A stretch of DNA of 64,000 nucleotides from contig JALEGB010000137.1 of assembly GCA_022760355.1 (NCBI GenBank), forward strand, positions 1 to 64,000, given 5' to 3'. Below the pieces are notes generated by a model. The model had not been told where the DNA came from, did not search any database, and saw nothing but the letters and a program-made list of their open reading frames with translations. The number at the start of each line of letters is the position of its first letter. Positions within the stretch are counted from its first letter, which is position 1. The position numbers and the translations under genes are program-made. Positions 32,589-42,768 of the stretch are shown here, one piece after another. This DNA is from Neomegalonema sp. (lineage in GTDB: Bacteria > Pseudomonadota > Alphaproteobacteria > Rhodobacterales > Rhodobacteraceae).

Positions 32589-35075
32589 CTAGCTTCCTGG
32601 GCCGTCGTCATCGCGCGTTATCTCATCTTGCTGGTGCGGCAGCAGCGTGCTCGAGGTTGCTCCTGCGGCCGCCAGCTTCGCTGCGTCGGTCAGGGGTTTC
32701 GAGTCCTTGGCCGTGTCGTCACCTGCGAGCCTCACTGTGACCTCACGGTGGGCGAAACGAATTCCCTCTTTCTCAAACAATTCGCGGATGCTTGCTAAGA
32801 TAACCTTGCGGAGAATCCACTGATCTCCAGGCTTAGTCATAAACTTGACCCGCATAATCATCGCGGAGTCTTCCATCTGAATAAGCCCTTGTGACTTCAG
32901 AGGTTGCAGGAATTTTGGTCCGTGAATTGGATGTTGTAAGAGCTCCTGACCAAGCGCCTTAACTTTTTTACGTACAGCCTCAACATCTGTGTCGTATGTT
33001 AGTCGAATGGGCAGCTTCATTACCACCCAATCGCGAGAGTAGTTGGTGAGATGTTGGATTTCACCGAACGGAACAGTATGTAGATAGCCGAGATGGTGGC
33101 GCAACTGGAATGAACGAACTGAGATCCGCTCCACTGTTCCCTTCACGCTTCCGATATCGACATACTCGCCCTTGCGGAAGGCGTCGTCGATCAGGAAGAA
33201 CGCGCCAGACAGAATATCGCGCACCAGCGCTTGAGCGCCGAAGCCGAGCGCGAGGCCGATGATGCCGGCGCCGGCGAACAGCGGGCCGACATTCACCCCG
33301 AGCTCCAGCGCAATGATCAGCAGGACCGTGACCGTAATGGTTGTGAGGACGAAGTTGCGGAAGAGCGGCAGCAGCGTCGCAAGGCGGGATTGACCAGCGC
33401 CGCCTTCGCCTTCGCCAGGCTCACTGCTTTCTTCCGCGCCGCCGCCTTCTTCTTCGATCCGTTGGTCGATCCAGATCCGTAAGGCGTGATAGGCGATGTA
33501 GCCGAACAGGATGACGACGCTGATATCGACAACGGTGTCCATCCATGGCGTCAGTTTCGACGTCGCGCTTTCTGACCGCCAGATGTGGAAGAAGGCGTAG
33601 AGCCCTGCGCCGATGGCCAAGATGGTCGCCACCCGCCGTCCGAGATCTTTGGCGGTGCGCATGCCTCCCGGCATCGGCAATTGTTCGAGCTGCGCCGCGC
33701 CCTCCGCGTCGGTTGCGTCGCCGATGAGCGCGGCCGGTTCGCTCTCGCCGCGGGCTTGCGCCTCCAGGGCGGCGAGCCGCGCCCGTCGGCGTGCGCGGCT
33801 GTTGAAGAACTGGGAGATGATCAGGGACGAGAGACCGTAGACAGCGAAGGCTGTCAGCATAATCGCGTAGACGCCCACGATTAGCGGCACGCCGCCGCCG
33901 GCGCCCTTTACCAGCTGGGCCGTCATCACCACCCAAGCGGCGAGCGAATAGATGATGACCACCGGCCCCCACAGCGCCGCAGCCCAGCGAGCGGGCCAGG
34001 TCGCCTCAAGCGAGGATTTGCCGCCGCGAATGGCTTTGCCGACAGTTCGGTTGTTGAGCAGCACGAACGCGATGTTCAACAGAACGATAATCAGCGTCAG
34101 GCCGGAGCTGACGACGGAGTGGAACCCATGCGGCAAATCCAGCGCCGCGAGCCAGACGCAATAGGCCTGAAACGCGAGCGCAAGAGCGCCGGTGCCGAGC
34201 AGCCAGACGAACAGGCGCCGAGCCTCGCCATTCGTTAGTTGCGGGATGCGGTACTCCGGCAAATATGGCGCGAGAATAACGCGCCAGCCGATCGCCGTGA
34301 GGCGGATGGCGACGAAAGCGCCGAAGACGACGAGCAGCGTCGTCTGCGTTGCCGGATCTTGTGGGTTTTGGCCAAAAATCAGCCCAAAGATCAGCGCCAG
34401 CACAACAGCGAGGATAATGCCAACCATTCCGAGCGCAGCGCGCAGCAGCAGGATGGGCAATTTCTCGTCGATCGTTTCGGGATTGGGGATCTTTTGGCGA
34501 ATGAACCACGGCCGGATCAGCAGCACGCCGAAAACAAGAATGACCAGCAGCATTGAAATGGCGAGATATACAATCGTCTCAATAACCACATCGAAGAAGT
34601 AGCCGGCCTTCTTCGTCGGGCTTTTCGACGCCATCTGCGCCAATGTCAGCTGATACAGTTCTGGCGTTCGCGCAATTTGGCTTTTGATCTTGTCATACAG
34701 ATCCGCGAGCTCCGATTGCGCCATCACGACCATCTTGGCTTCGCCAGCGGCGCCTAATCGGCGGTAATCGTCGATGGAGCCCACGCCGCTCGGCCCGTCG
34801 GCGCTCGATACCGGGGTGGTCTTCGCTTCGGCGCTTTCTTTGGTCGCGCCCTTTGGTCGAATGATGATGATCTCAGCACCATCGCCAACGCTTTTTTCGA
34901 GCGATTTGATCAGGGTTTGATCGCTGTCGGCTTTTTTGTCCGTATCAGCGGGCTTGTCGCCAAACAGGCTGGGGAATGACTGCGCGTTGGCGATAATCGG
35001 CTGGCACAGTGCGAGGGCGATGATGGCGGCGGCGACCACCCATAGGCGCGCCCGCATAGATTGAATAAGCTTCAC
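32589..35075 (-). CDS. MscS-family mechanosensitive ion channel
   Basis: Large MscS-type channel, 828 aa. A signal peptide/first helix (LWVVAAAIIALALCQPIIANA) is followed by a periplasmic region and about ten membrane segments. The conserved pore domain lies near 590-640 (GPLFAGAGIIGLALGFGAQALVRDILSGAFFLIDDAF), then the MscS beta domain (GEYVDIGSVKGTVERISVRSFQLRHH) and C-terminal cytoplasmic cage. It relieves osmotic downshock. The start is GTG 35075; ATG 35057 is an alternative. The C-terminus carries an extra polar tail. Confidence 0.93.
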   Translation of the reverse strand: MKLIQSMRARLWVVAAAIIALALCQPIIANAQSFPSLFGDKPADTDKKADSDQTLIKSLEKSVGDGAEIIIIRPKGATKESAEAKTTPVSSADGPSGVGSIDDYRRLGAAGEAKMVVMAQSELADLYDKIKSQIARTPELYQLTLAQMASKSPTKKAGYFFDVVIETIVYLAISMLLVILVFGVLLIRPWFIRQKIPNPETIDEKLPILLLRAALGMVGIILAVVLALIFGLIFGQNPQDPATQTTLLVVFGAFVAIRLTAIGWRVILAPYLPEYRIPQLTNGEARRLFVWLLGTGALALAFQAYCVWLAALDLPHGFHSVVSSGLTLIIVLLNIAFVLLNNRTVGKAIRGGKSSLEATWPARWAAALWGPVVIIYSLAAWVVMTAQLVKGAGGGVPLIVGVYAIMLTAFAVYGLSSLIISQFFNSRARRRARLAALEAQARGESEPAALIGDATDAEGAAQLEQLPMPGGMRTAKDLGRRVATILAIGAGLYAFFHIWRSESATSKLTPWMDTVVDISVVILFGYIAYHALRIWIDQRIEEEGGGAEESSEPGEGEGGAGQSRLATLLPLFRNFVLTTITVTVLLIIALELGVNVGPLFAGAGIIGLALGFGAQALVRDILSGAFFLIDDAFRKGEYVDIGSVKGTVERISVRSFQLRHHLGYLHTVPFGEIQHLTNYSRDWVVMKLPIRLTYDTDVEAVRKKVKALGQELLQHPIHGPKFLQPLKSQGLIQMEDSAMIMRVKFMTKPGDQWILRKVILASIRELFEKEGIRFAHREVTVRLAGDDTAKDSKPLTDAAKLAAAGATSSTLLPHQQDEITRDDDGPGS

Positions 35076-35339
35076 CGCTGCAACCCTCCCTTGAAACTAC
35101 TCCCCACGAACATGGTTAGGCAGCGTTTAATCGGTTTTTACCAGCACGCGCCAAGCAAAAACTGGCGCGCAAATCGTGGCTTCAAGTCAAAACTAGACAA
35201 ATCAGGATCGCACGGCTGAGACCGTCGATCACGACTTTGCGTTCGTCATCGACAAACCCGCCCAGAACCACCAACCTTAACCACCGGCGGCGTTGGAGTG
35301 GAGCGGTTTCCAAGGGGCCGACGCTGGATGGAGATTACG

Positions 35340-36611
35340 ATGGACAAACGAGTCGCCGTATTGGGGCTTGGTTACGTCGGGCTGCCGCTGGCGGTCGCGA
35401 TGGGACGATCTGGGCGAGATGTTGTCGGCTATGACGTCGATGCTCGTCTGGTGACAGGGTTGCGTCAAGGGCGCGATCCGAACGGCGAAGTCGCCAGCGC
35501 ATCATTGGCGGAATGCGGCGCCGTTTTTTCTGATGATCCAGCCGATCTCGCTGGATCCGATGTTTTTATCATCGCTGTGCCGACCCCGCTGGGAGAGGGC
35601 AATCGTCCGGATCTCGGGCCGATCCGTTCGGCCTGCGCTGCGATTGGCCCGTTCTTGCGCAAGGGCGCATTGGTGATTGTCGAATCTACCGTTTATCCAG
35701 GACTCACGGATGAGGTCTGCGCGCCGGCGCTTGCTGCGGCGTCGGGGCTCGAAGCTTACACCGATTTTGCGCTTGGCTATTCGCCGGAGCGCGTGAATCC
35801 GGGCGATGCAGAGCACTCGCTGGAGACCGTGGTGAAAATCGTCGCTGGGCAGGACGCGCCGACGTTGGAGCGTGTGGTTGCGCTTTATGCGCCGGTGGCG
35901 AAAGGCGGGTTGCATCGCGCATCGTCGATCCGAGTGGCGGAAGCAGCGAAAGTTATCGAGAACACCCAGCGCGATCTGAACATTGCGCTGGTCAACGAGT
36001 TTGCGTTGATCTTCGGCAAGCTTGGGCTCGACACGACTGAAGTTCTGGAGGCCGCGGGAACCAAGTGGAACTTTCTCCCCTTTAAGCCGGGGCTTGTGGG
36101 CGGCCACTGTATTGGCGTCGATCCGTATTACCTGACGCACAAAGCGGAGACGGTGGGCCATCACCCAGAGGTGATCTTGGCGGGACGCCGGATCAATGAC
36201 GGGATGGGCCGGCATGTGGCGCAGGAGCTGGTCAAGAAGATGCTGGCGGCCGGGGTCGCGTTGCCTGAGGCGCGCGTATTGGTGCTGGGTCTGACCTTCA
36301 AAGAAAATTGCGCCGACATCCGCAACACGAAGGTCGTCGACATTGCCCGCGAGCTCGAGAGCTTCTCGGTGTCTGTCGACCTCCACGATCCGCATGCGGA
36401 TCCGGAATTAGCGCGCGCGCATTATGGCGTTGAGCTGCGTCAGGATGCGCCCGAAGAACTGAATGGGTATGACGCTGTTGTTCTGGCGGTCGCCCATGCT
36501 GAGTACAGGGAGCTTGGCGCGGAAGCGATCCGCGCAATGGGTCGCTCCGGAGCGATTTTCTACGACCTCAAGGCCGTGTTTCCGCGCTCGTTGAGCGACG
36601 GACGTCTTTGA
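35340..36611 (+). CDS. UDP-sugar (UDP-HexNAc type) 6-dehydrogenase
   Basis: 423 aa, oxidises C6 of a nucleotide sugar to the uronate. NAD-binding GLGYVGLPLAVAMG at the N-terminus, YSPERVNPGD, catalytic Cys in VGGHCIGVDPYYL (about 255) and FKENCADIRNTKV in the C-terminal domain. YSPERVNPGD and the VDPYYL ending match the TviB/WbpA/WecC group, not Ugd. GGAG lies seven bases before ATG 35340. First gene of the polysaccharide cluster. Confidence 0.92.
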   Translation: MDKRVAVLGLGYVGLPLAVAMGRSGRDVVGYDVDARLVTGLRQGRDPNGEVASASLAECGAVFSDDPADLAGSDVFIIAVPTPLGEGNRPDLGPIRSACAAIGPFLRKGALVIVESTVYPGLTDEVCAPALAAASGLEAYTDFALGYSPERVNPGDAEHSLETVVKIVAGQDAPTLERVVALYAPVAKGGLHRASSIRVAEAAKVIENTQRDLNIALVNEFALIFGKLGLDTTEVLEAAGTKWNFLPFKPGLVGGHCIGVDPYYLTHKAETVGHHPEVILAGRRINDGMGRHVAQELVKKMLAAGVALPEARVLVLGLTFKENCADIRNTKVVDIARELESFSVSVDLHDPHADPELARAHYGVELRQDAPEELNGYDAVVLAVAHAEYRELGAEAIRAMGRSGAIFYDLKAVFPRSLSDGRL

Positions 36612-36640
36612 TCGCCTCGTCTGAATTGGGGGAGCGTTCC

Positions 36641-37900
36641 ATGTACGCAGCCACTTTGGCCGTGAAGCCGCGCGACGCCGCGGGGCCGCGGATCCTATTC
36701 TATAGCCATGACACATTCGGACTTGGCCATCTGCGCCGTTCTCGGGCGATTGCGACGGCGTTTGCGGGGCAGATGCAAAATGTTTCGGCGCTGATCTTGA
36801 CCGGCTCGCCGGTCGCGGGGCGGTTCTCGTTCCCGGCTGGGGTTGATCACGTGCGGCTGCCGGGCGTCGTAAAGCTGCCGAACGGCGAGTATGACAGCGA
36901 AAATCTCCGGCTGAGCATCGATCAGACCACCGCCCTGAGGGCGTCGATCATTGAGGCGACGGTCGAGTCTTTTGACCCCGACTTGATCATTGTGGACAAA
37001 GAGCCGACAGGCTTTCGCGGCGAGCTGCTCGGCGTGCTGACGCAGCTGGAGCGCCGCGCGGGCGCTTCCGGCGAACGGGGCGGGGCCCGGCCGAAGGTTG
37101 TGCTCGGCGTGCGCGACGTGCTCGATGAGCCGGACGCGCTGATCCCGGAGTGGGAGCGCAAAGGCGCCCGTGAGGCGCTCGAGCGGTACTATGATGAGAT
37201 TTGGGTCTACGGTTTGCCGCAGGTTTATCGACCGCTCGAGGCGCTGGATCTGACGACGGATGCGCGTCGGCGCATCAGATATACGGGCTATTTGCGCCGT
37301 GAAGCGCTCAGCGATTCAATCGACTCATCAATTGAACAGCCCTACGTGCTCATCACGCCTGGCGGCGGCGGCGACGGCGCCCTGATGGTCGATTGGGCAA
37401 TTTCCGCCTATGAGAAGGATCCGTCACTGAAGCCGCACGCCGTCGTCGTCTATGGTCCGTTTTTGGCGGGCGAGCAGCGGATTGAGTTCGATCAACGGAT
37501 TGCCGCCTTGGGCGATCGCGTGACGGCGCTTGGCTTTGCCTCCAACATGGAGGCGTTGATGCATAACGCCGTGGGCGTTGTTGGCATGGGCGGCTACAAC
37601 ACCTTCTGCGAGATCCTCTCTTTCGATAAGCCGTCTGTCCTATGTCCACGCGTGCGGCCTCGGCGAGAGCAGCATATCCGGGCTTCGGCCGCGGAGGAGC
37701 TCGGCCTGCTGCGGATGCTGGATCCCGTTCGCGATGGTTCGGGCGCCGCTGCGATGGGGACGGCGATCCGAGCGTTGGCGGACCAGCCGCCGCCATCGGC
37801 CGCAGGGCTGGAGGGGCTGCTTGACGGCCTGCTAATGGTGTCGCAACGCGCTGCGGCGCTGCTGGAGGATCAGCCGATGATGCAAGCGAGCCCGGTATGA
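36641..37900 (+). CDS. Predicted glycosyltransferase (COG4671 type), first copy
   Basis: 419 aa, MurG-like GT-B fold. N-terminal RILFYSHDTFGLGHLRRSRAIATAF holds the acceptor-side Gly/His motif. The C-terminal domain has PYVLITPGGGGDG and VVGMGGYNTFCEILSFDKPSVLCPR, the UDP-sugar binding region. The ORF-track start at 36608 is a TTG; ATG 36641 has GGGGGAG upstream. Paralogous to the gene at 40853. Confidence 0.85.
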   Translation: MYAATLAVKPRDAAGPRILFYSHDTFGLGHLRRSRAIATAFAGQMQNVSALILTGSPVAGRFSFPAGVDHVRLPGVVKLPNGEYDSENLRLSIDQTTALRASIIEATVESFDPDLIIVDKEPTGFRGELLGVLTQLERRAGASGERGGARPKVVLGVRDVLDEPDALIPEWERKGAREALERYYDEIWVYGLPQVYRPLEALDLTTDARRRIRYTGYLRREALSDSIDSSIEQPYVLITPGGGGDGALMVDWAISAYEKDPSLKPHAVVVYGPFLAGEQRIEFDQRIAALGDRVTALGFASNMEALMHNAVGVVGMGGYNTFCEILSFDKPSVLCPRVRPRREQHIRASAAEELGLLRMLDPVRDGSGAAAMGTAIRALADQPPPSAAGLEGLLDGLLMVSQRAAALLEDQPMMQASPV

Positions 37901-39180
37901 GTCGCGCGCCTAAAATTGCAGTCGTGGTGAAGGGGTGGCCGCGCTTGTCGGAGACCTTCATCGCGCAGGAGCTGGCGGGATTGGAGGATCGTGGGCTGGA
38001 TCTTGAAATCTGGTCCCTTCGCTTCCCGACCGATAAAAAACGCCACGCGTTGCATGACCGGATTCGCGCGCAGGTGAAATACGCGCCGGAGTATTTGCGC
38101 CATGAGCCGGGCCGCGTGCTGAAGGGGCTTGGCGCCGCAGTGCTGCGGCGGGGGTTCTGGCCCGCTCTCGGGACCTGGTTGCGCGATCTGATGCGGGATC
38201 CGACGCGCAATCGCGCGCGCCGATTTGGCCAAGCGCTCGTGTTGGCGCGAGAGATGCCGGGCGACACCGACGCCATTTACGCCCATTTTCTGCATACGCC
38301 CACATCGGCGGCGCGGTACGCCGCCATGATCCGGCGGACCCCTTGGGGCTTCTCCGCGCATGCGAAGGATATCTGGACGATACCGGAATGGGAGAAACAG
38401 GAGAAAATCGCCGACAGCCAGTTCGGCGCGACCTGCACAGCGTCCGGCGCGGCGCATCTTGTGTCTCTCGCGGACCGGCCTGAGAAAATAAGTCTAATCT
38501 ATCACGGTCTCGATCTTTCGCGCTTCCCGGCGCCGCCATCGCAGCGGCCCGAGCGCACCGGGGCGGCCGGGGCGCCAATCCATTTCCTTTCGGTCGGGCG
38601 GCTGGTGGAGAAAAAAGGCTTTGATCGGCTGATCGACGCGCTCGCCCTGTTGCCTCCTGATCTTGACTGGCGCTGGACCCATATCGGCGGCGGCGCGCTC
38701 AAGACCACGCTGTTGGCGCAGGCTGAGGCGCTGGGGGTGTCGGATCGGATCGATTGGCGCGGCGCGTGCGATCAAGCTGAAGTCATCGAGGCGATGCGGG
38801 CGGCGGATATTTTCGTTTTGCCGAGCCGGATCGCGGCGGATGGCGATCGTGACGGGCTGCCGAACGTTCTGATGGAGGCGGCGAGCCAGAAGCTGGCGAT
38901 CCTATCCACGCCTGTTTCCGCCATTCCAGAGTTCATTGAGGATGGCGAGCACGGAATGCTGCGGTCAGATGCGCCGGAGGCTTTGGCGACCGCGTTGACG
39001 GCGTTGGCCCGAGATCCGGCGCTGCGTACGCAATTGGCCGATGCGGCTTATGTGCGCCTTCGTCAAGAATTCGGGGCGGATGCGGGGATCGTCCGGCTGG
39101 AGCGGCTGCTGCGCGCCATGGCGGCGGGGCGGCCGGAGGCCGCGATCGTGCTCAACGCGTCGGCCGTGAAGCAGGGTTGA
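37897..39180 (+). CDS. Glycosyltransferase family 4 protein, first copy
   Basis: 427 aa, GT-B fold. N-terminal IAVVVKGWPRLSETFIAQELAGLE is the common opening of colanic-acid-type GT4 enzymes. The C-terminal nucleotide-sugar site is seen in FLSVGRLVEKKGFDRLIDAL and DIFVLPSRIAADGDRDGLPNVLMEA, with the E-x7-E region. It overlaps the preceding gene by ATGA and stands 3 bp before the next. Confidence 0.92.
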   Translation: MSRAPKIAVVVKGWPRLSETFIAQELAGLEDRGLDLEIWSLRFPTDKKRHALHDRIRAQVKYAPEYLRHEPGRVLKGLGAAVLRRGFWPALGTWLRDLMRDPTRNRARRFGQALVLAREMPGDTDAIYAHFLHTPTSAARYAAMIRRTPWGFSAHAKDIWTIPEWEKQEKIADSQFGATCTASGAAHLVSLADRPEKISLIYHGLDLSRFPAPPSQRPERTGAAGAPIHFLSVGRLVEKKGFDRLIDALALLPPDLDWRWTHIGGGALKTTLLAQAEALGVSDRIDWRGACDQAEVIEAMRAADIFVLPSRIAADGDRDGLPNVLMEAASQKLAILSTPVSAIPEFIEDGEHGMLRSDAPEALATALTALARDPALRTQLADAAYVRLRQEFGADAGIVRLERLLRAMAAGRPEAAIVLNASAVKQG

Positions 39181-39183
39181 GCA

Positions 39184-40272
39184 ATGACCGCTCCTGCGAT
39201 CGCGTTTTATGCGCCGATGAAGCCGCCCGATCATCCGACGCCGTCGGGCGATCGGACCATGGCGCGATCGATTCTGAAGGCGCTTGAGGGGATCGGTCCG
39301 CCGGCTTTTCTTGCGTCGCGGTTGCGCAGCCGGGACGGGGCGGGCGATGCGCGCGTTCAGCAGGAGATCATCGCCGCGGCGGAGGCCGAGGCGGCGCGTT
39401 TGAAGCAGGGGCCGCCGATCGCCCTCTGGATCACTTATCATAACTACTACAAGGCGCCTGATCTGCTCGGGCCCGTCGTCGCCGCCGCCTATGGCGCGCC
39501 GTACCTGGTGGTCGAGCCCTCGATCTCCGCGAAGCGCGCCCATGGGGCCTGGGCGGCGTTCAATCGGGCGGCGGACGCCGCGACGGCTCAGGCGGACGCA
39601 TTGTTCTATATGACGGAGCGCGACGCGCCTGCGTTGCGCGCAGCGCTGCGGGTTGACCAGCGCCTCGTGCATCTGCGCCCTTTTTTGCCGCGCGAGCACG
39701 TCGAGCCAAGCGTGGCGCGGGCTTTCGAGCCGCCGTTGCGATTGCTGGCGGTGGGCATGATGCGGCCCGGCGACAAGTTGGAATCCTATCGCGCCTTGGC
39801 GCAAGCGCTCGCTTTCGTTCGCACCCCTTGGCGGCTGGAGGTTGTGGGCGACGGCCCAGCTCGGGCGGAGACTGAGGCGCTGTTTGCAGAATTTGCGCCG
39901 CGCATCGTATTTCGCGGGCGTCTTGAGCCCGAGGCGCTGGAGGCGCGGTATGAGGATGCGGATCTGTTCGTTTGGCCCGGAGTGAACGAAGCCTATGGGC
40001 TGGTGTATCTGGAGGCGCAGGCGGCTGGGACGCCGGTTGTTGCGGAAAATCGGCCCGGCGTGCGCGATGTGGTGCGGGCGGGCGGCCAATTGACCCCGCC
40101 GCAGTCTCCGCGGGCCTTCGCTGCGGCGATTGATCAGTTCGCAGAACGACCCGACTTGCTTGCGCGCACGGGCGCAGCGGCGGCCGAGGCGGTCGCGTCG
40201 GATCATCTTCTGCACGCTGCGCGCCGAGCGCTTGCGACGACTTTCGCGCCGCTGCTGGAGCGAACACTATGA
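39184..40272 (+). CDS. Glycosyltransferase, GT4-like, second copy
   Basis: 362 aa. N-terminal FYAPMKPPDHPTPSGDRTMARSI is characteristic of a GT4 subfamily. C-terminal donor site: RIVFRGRLEPEALEARYEDADLFVWPGVNEAYGLVYLEAQAAGTPVVAENRPGVRDVV in outline, with the E-x7-E pair. It overlaps the phosphatase gene by ATGA. Confidence 0.9.
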   Translation: MTAPAIAFYAPMKPPDHPTPSGDRTMARSILKALEGIGPPAFLASRLRSRDGAGDARVQQEIIAAAEAEAARLKQGPPIALWITYHNYYKAPDLLGPVVAAAYGAPYLVVEPSISAKRAHGAWAAFNRAADAATAQADALFYMTERDAPALRAALRVDQRLVHLRPFLPREHVEPSVARAFEPPLRLLAVGMMRPGDKLESYRALAQALAFVRTPWRLEVVGDGPARAETEALFAEFAPRIVFRGRLEPEALEARYEDADLFVWPGVNEAYGLVYLEAQAAGTPVVAENRPGVRDVVRAGGQLTPPQSPRAFAAAIDQFAERPDLLARTGAAAAEAVASDHLLHAARRALATTFAPLLERTL

Positions 40273-40856
40273 TCCGCGTCGCATTTCTGCGCCATGGGCG
40301 CACGGGTTGGAACCGTGAGGGCCGTATTCAGGGCCGCACCGATCGGCCGCTCGATGATGAGGGGCGGGCGGAGCTGACGCAGTTCGCGCCGCCGCCCGAA
40401 TGGCGGGATGTCGAGCTGGTCTCCAGCCCATTGTCGCGCGCGAGCGAAACTGGCGCGATTTTGTTTGGCCGCGCGCCCCGTCGCGATCCGGCGCTGATAG
40501 AGATGGATTGGGGCGCTTGGGAAGGTCAGCGCGGCGAGGCGCTGCTGGCGCAGGGCGCGCCAGGCTTTCGGCCGATAGAGGAGTGGGGCTGGGCGTTTCA
40601 GCCGCCCGGCGGCGAAGCGTTATGGATGTTGCGAGAGCGCGTCGCAGCCTGGATGGCGGCGCTGGAGCGCGACACGGTGGCGGTTGCGCATATCGGCGTC
40701 ATGCGGGTCGCCCTGGCGATCGCGACGGGGTGGAACTTTGAGGGACCGGCGCCCTTTCGCATCCGCCGCTCCCGTCTTTATCCAATCCGGCTACAGCCCG
40801 AGCTGAGTGCGGAGGAGCCGCTTCGACTGATCAAGCGCAGCGAGGGGATGTCGTGA
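40269..40856 (+). CDS. Histidine phosphatase family protein
   Basis: 195 aa of the phosphoglycerate-mutase-like branch. RHG motif in VAFLRHGRTGWNREGRIQGRTDRPL, second Arg in VSSPLSRASET, catalytic Glu region EMDWGAWEGQRG and second His in VAVAHIGVMRVA. Coupled to both neighbours by 4-bp overlaps, so it probably removes a phosphate from a sugar or glycolipid of this pathway. Confidence 0.9.
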   Translation: MIRVAFLRHGRTGWNREGRIQGRTDRPLDDEGRAELTQFAPPPEWRDVELVSSPLSRASETGAILFGRAPRRDPALIEMDWGAWEGQRGEALLAQGAPGFRPIEEWGWAFQPPGGEALWMLRERVAAWMAALERDTVAVAHIGVMRVALAIATGWNFEGPAPFRIRRSRLYPIRLQPELSAEEPLRLIKRSEGMS

Positions 40857-41983
40857 AGCTGTTTATCGCCGTTACGCATTTGCTGGGGTCTGGCCACCTT
40901 AGCCGAGCGCTGGCTTTGGGGCGCGCCTTTGCATCGACGGGGGGCGCGGTCGTGGTTGCTTCCGGCGGCCGGCCGGCGCCGCATCTTCGCGCTGATGGCG
41001 TTGAGCTCATCCAGCTGCCGCCGCTCGCGTCGGATGGGGCGAATTTCAAGCGCCTGCTGGACGCAGAAGGGCGGCCGGCGGATGAGGCGTATCTGGCGGA
41101 GCGTCGCGCCGCCCTTATTTCGGGCCTCGCGCAAACTGCGCCGGATGTCGTGATCACTGAACTATTTCCGTTTGGCCGCCGCAGCTTAGCGGCGGAGTTT
41201 GAGGCGTTGCTCGACGCCGCGGCCGCCTTGCCGCGGCGGCCGCTGGCGCTGGCGTCGGTGCGCGATATCCTGGCCGCGCCGTCCAAGCCGTCTCGCATCA
41301 ATGAGACGGAAGCCCGGATCGCGCGGTTCTATGATGGGGTGCTGGTCCATTCGGACGCCGCGCTCACGCCGCTGGAGGCGAGCTGGCCGGTGACGCCCGC
41401 CATTGCCGCGAAGCTGCTCTATACCGGCTATGTGGCGCCGCCGCCGCCCAAATTTGAGCCGGAGGGGGAGGGCGCCGGCGAGGTGATCGTGGCGGCGGGC
41501 GGCGGCCCCGTTGGCGAACGGTTGTTCGCAACCGCCGTGGCGGCGGCTCGGCTGACGCCTGAGCGCCGGTGGCGGATGCTTGTCGGCGGCGAGGGGCGCG
41601 CCGAGCGTTGGGCGGCGGAGGCGCCGGCGAATATGCGTGTCGAGCGTCCGCGCCCGGACTTTCGCCAGATGTTGGGGCGAGCGGCCTGCTTCGTCGGCCA
41701 GTGCGGGTACAATACGGCGCTCGACGTGCTGGCGGCGGGGCTGCCGGCCGTGTTCTCGCCATTTGAAGAAGCGGGCGAGACCGAGCAGCGGCTGCGCGCG
41801 GAGGCGTTGCGGCGGCGCGTCGGCTACGCCGTGCTGAGCGAAGCCGAGATGGCGCCGTCTGCGTTGGCTGCGGCGGTGGAGGCGCAGATTGAGCGCGGCC
41901 GCCCGCCGCGCTTGGCGGCGGCGATGGATGGCGCGTCGCGCAGTGTGGATATTGTCGCTGAGCTGCTGCGGAGCCGGAAATGA
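40853..41983 (+). CDS. Predicted glycosyltransferase (COG4671 type), second copy
   Basis: 376 aa, MurG-like. N-terminal KLFIAVTHLLGSGHLSRALALGRAFA and C-terminal GEVIVAAGGGPVGERLF and FVGQCGYNTALDVLAAGLPAVF match the paralogue at 36641. Starts with GTG in a GTGA overlap with the phosphatase stop, which fixes the start. The late part has the nucleotide-binding GQCGYNT. Confidence 0.85.
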   Translation: MKLFIAVTHLLGSGHLSRALALGRAFASTGGAVVVASGGRPAPHLRADGVELIQLPPLASDGANFKRLLDAEGRPADEAYLAERRAALISGLAQTAPDVVITELFPFGRRSLAAEFEALLDAAAALPRRPLALASVRDILAAPSKPSRINETEARIARFYDGVLVHSDAALTPLEASWPVTPAIAAKLLYTGYVAPPPPKFEPEGEGAGEVIVAAGGGPVGERLFATAVAAARLTPERRWRMLVGGEGRAERWAAEAPANMRVERPRPDFRQMLGRAACFVGQCGYNTALDVLAAGLPAVFSPFEEAGETEQRLRAEALRRRVGYAVLSEAEMAPSALAAAVEAQIERGRPPRLAAAMDGASRSVDIVAELLRSRK

Positions 41984-42768
41984 CGGGAGCGGTATTTGCG
42001 CCGCTGCGCGCCGAACTTTCGGCATGGCGGGCCGAGCGTTTGCAGCTGGATGTGTGGTTGCGGGATGATGATGCTGTCGCGCCAACACCTGCGTTGGAGC
42101 GTCTGTTGGCCATGTGCGATCGCCATCAGGCGCCGCTCGCATTGGCGGTGATTCCAGAGGGGGCGACGGAGGCGCTCGCGGCGCGTTTATCCGCGGCGCC
42201 GGGCGTTGCGGCGCTGCCCCATGGCTGGGCGCATGCGAACCATGCGCGGCCGCCGGCAAAGAAGGCGGAGTTTGGCGCTGATCGGCCGGTCGAGCCGCGT
42301 CAGCGCGAAATTGCCGCCGGTTGGGCGCGCATACAGTCGTTGTTTGGCGCCGCCGCCTGCCCGATCTTCACGCCGCCCTGGAACCGGATTGCGCCGGATA
42401 CGCCGCAACTGCTCAGCGCGCTCGGGCTCAGCGGGCTGTCAACTTTTGGTCCGCGCGCCGCGGCGAAGCCTGCGCCGGGCGTTGAGCAGCTGAACACACA
42501 CCATGATCCGATTGACTGGCGCGGCTCTCGCTCCGTCGTCGATGTTGACCGGCTCTCGCGCCAAATGGCGGAGCAACTGGCGGCGCGGCGCGAGGGGCGG
42601 GCGGACGCCGCGGAGCCTTACGGGTTGCTCACCCATCACCTCGTCCATGATGAGGCGATCTGGCGATATTGTGAGGATCTGCTCAGCTTCCTCCGAGGCG
42701 AGTTCGCCGATGTGGTCGCCTATATCGATATCCGATCGCATTTGGGGCGGGTTGTTAGGACAACGTGA
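41980..42768 (+). CDS. Polysaccharide-deacetylase-like protein
   Basis: 262 aa, NodB-type fold. LDVWLRDDDAVAPTPALERLL holds the Asp pair. LPHGWAHANHARP gives the metal His residues, and IFTPPWNRIAP is the R/P motif. No signal peptide, so it may act on a cytoplasmic or lipid-linked intermediate. ATGA overlap with the glycosyltransferase upstream and GTGA overlap with the HPt gene downstream. Confidence 0.85.
   Translation: MTGAVFAPLRAELSAWRAERLQLDVWLRDDDAVAPTPALERLLAMCDRHQAPLALAVIPEGATEALAARLSAAPGVAALPHGWAHANHARPPAKKAEFGADRPVEPRQREIAAGWARIQSLFGAAACPIFTPPWNRIAPDTPQLLSALGLSGLSTFGPRAAAKPAPGVEQLNTHHDPIDWRGSRSVVDVDRLSRQMAEQLAARREGRADAAEPYGLLTHHLVHDEAIWRYCEDLLSFLRGEFADVVAYIDIRSHLGRVVRTT

Noticed and set aside
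38965-40215. 416-aa minus-strand ORF
   Set aside because: Antisense to two well-supported glycosyltransferase genes; high-GC shadow.
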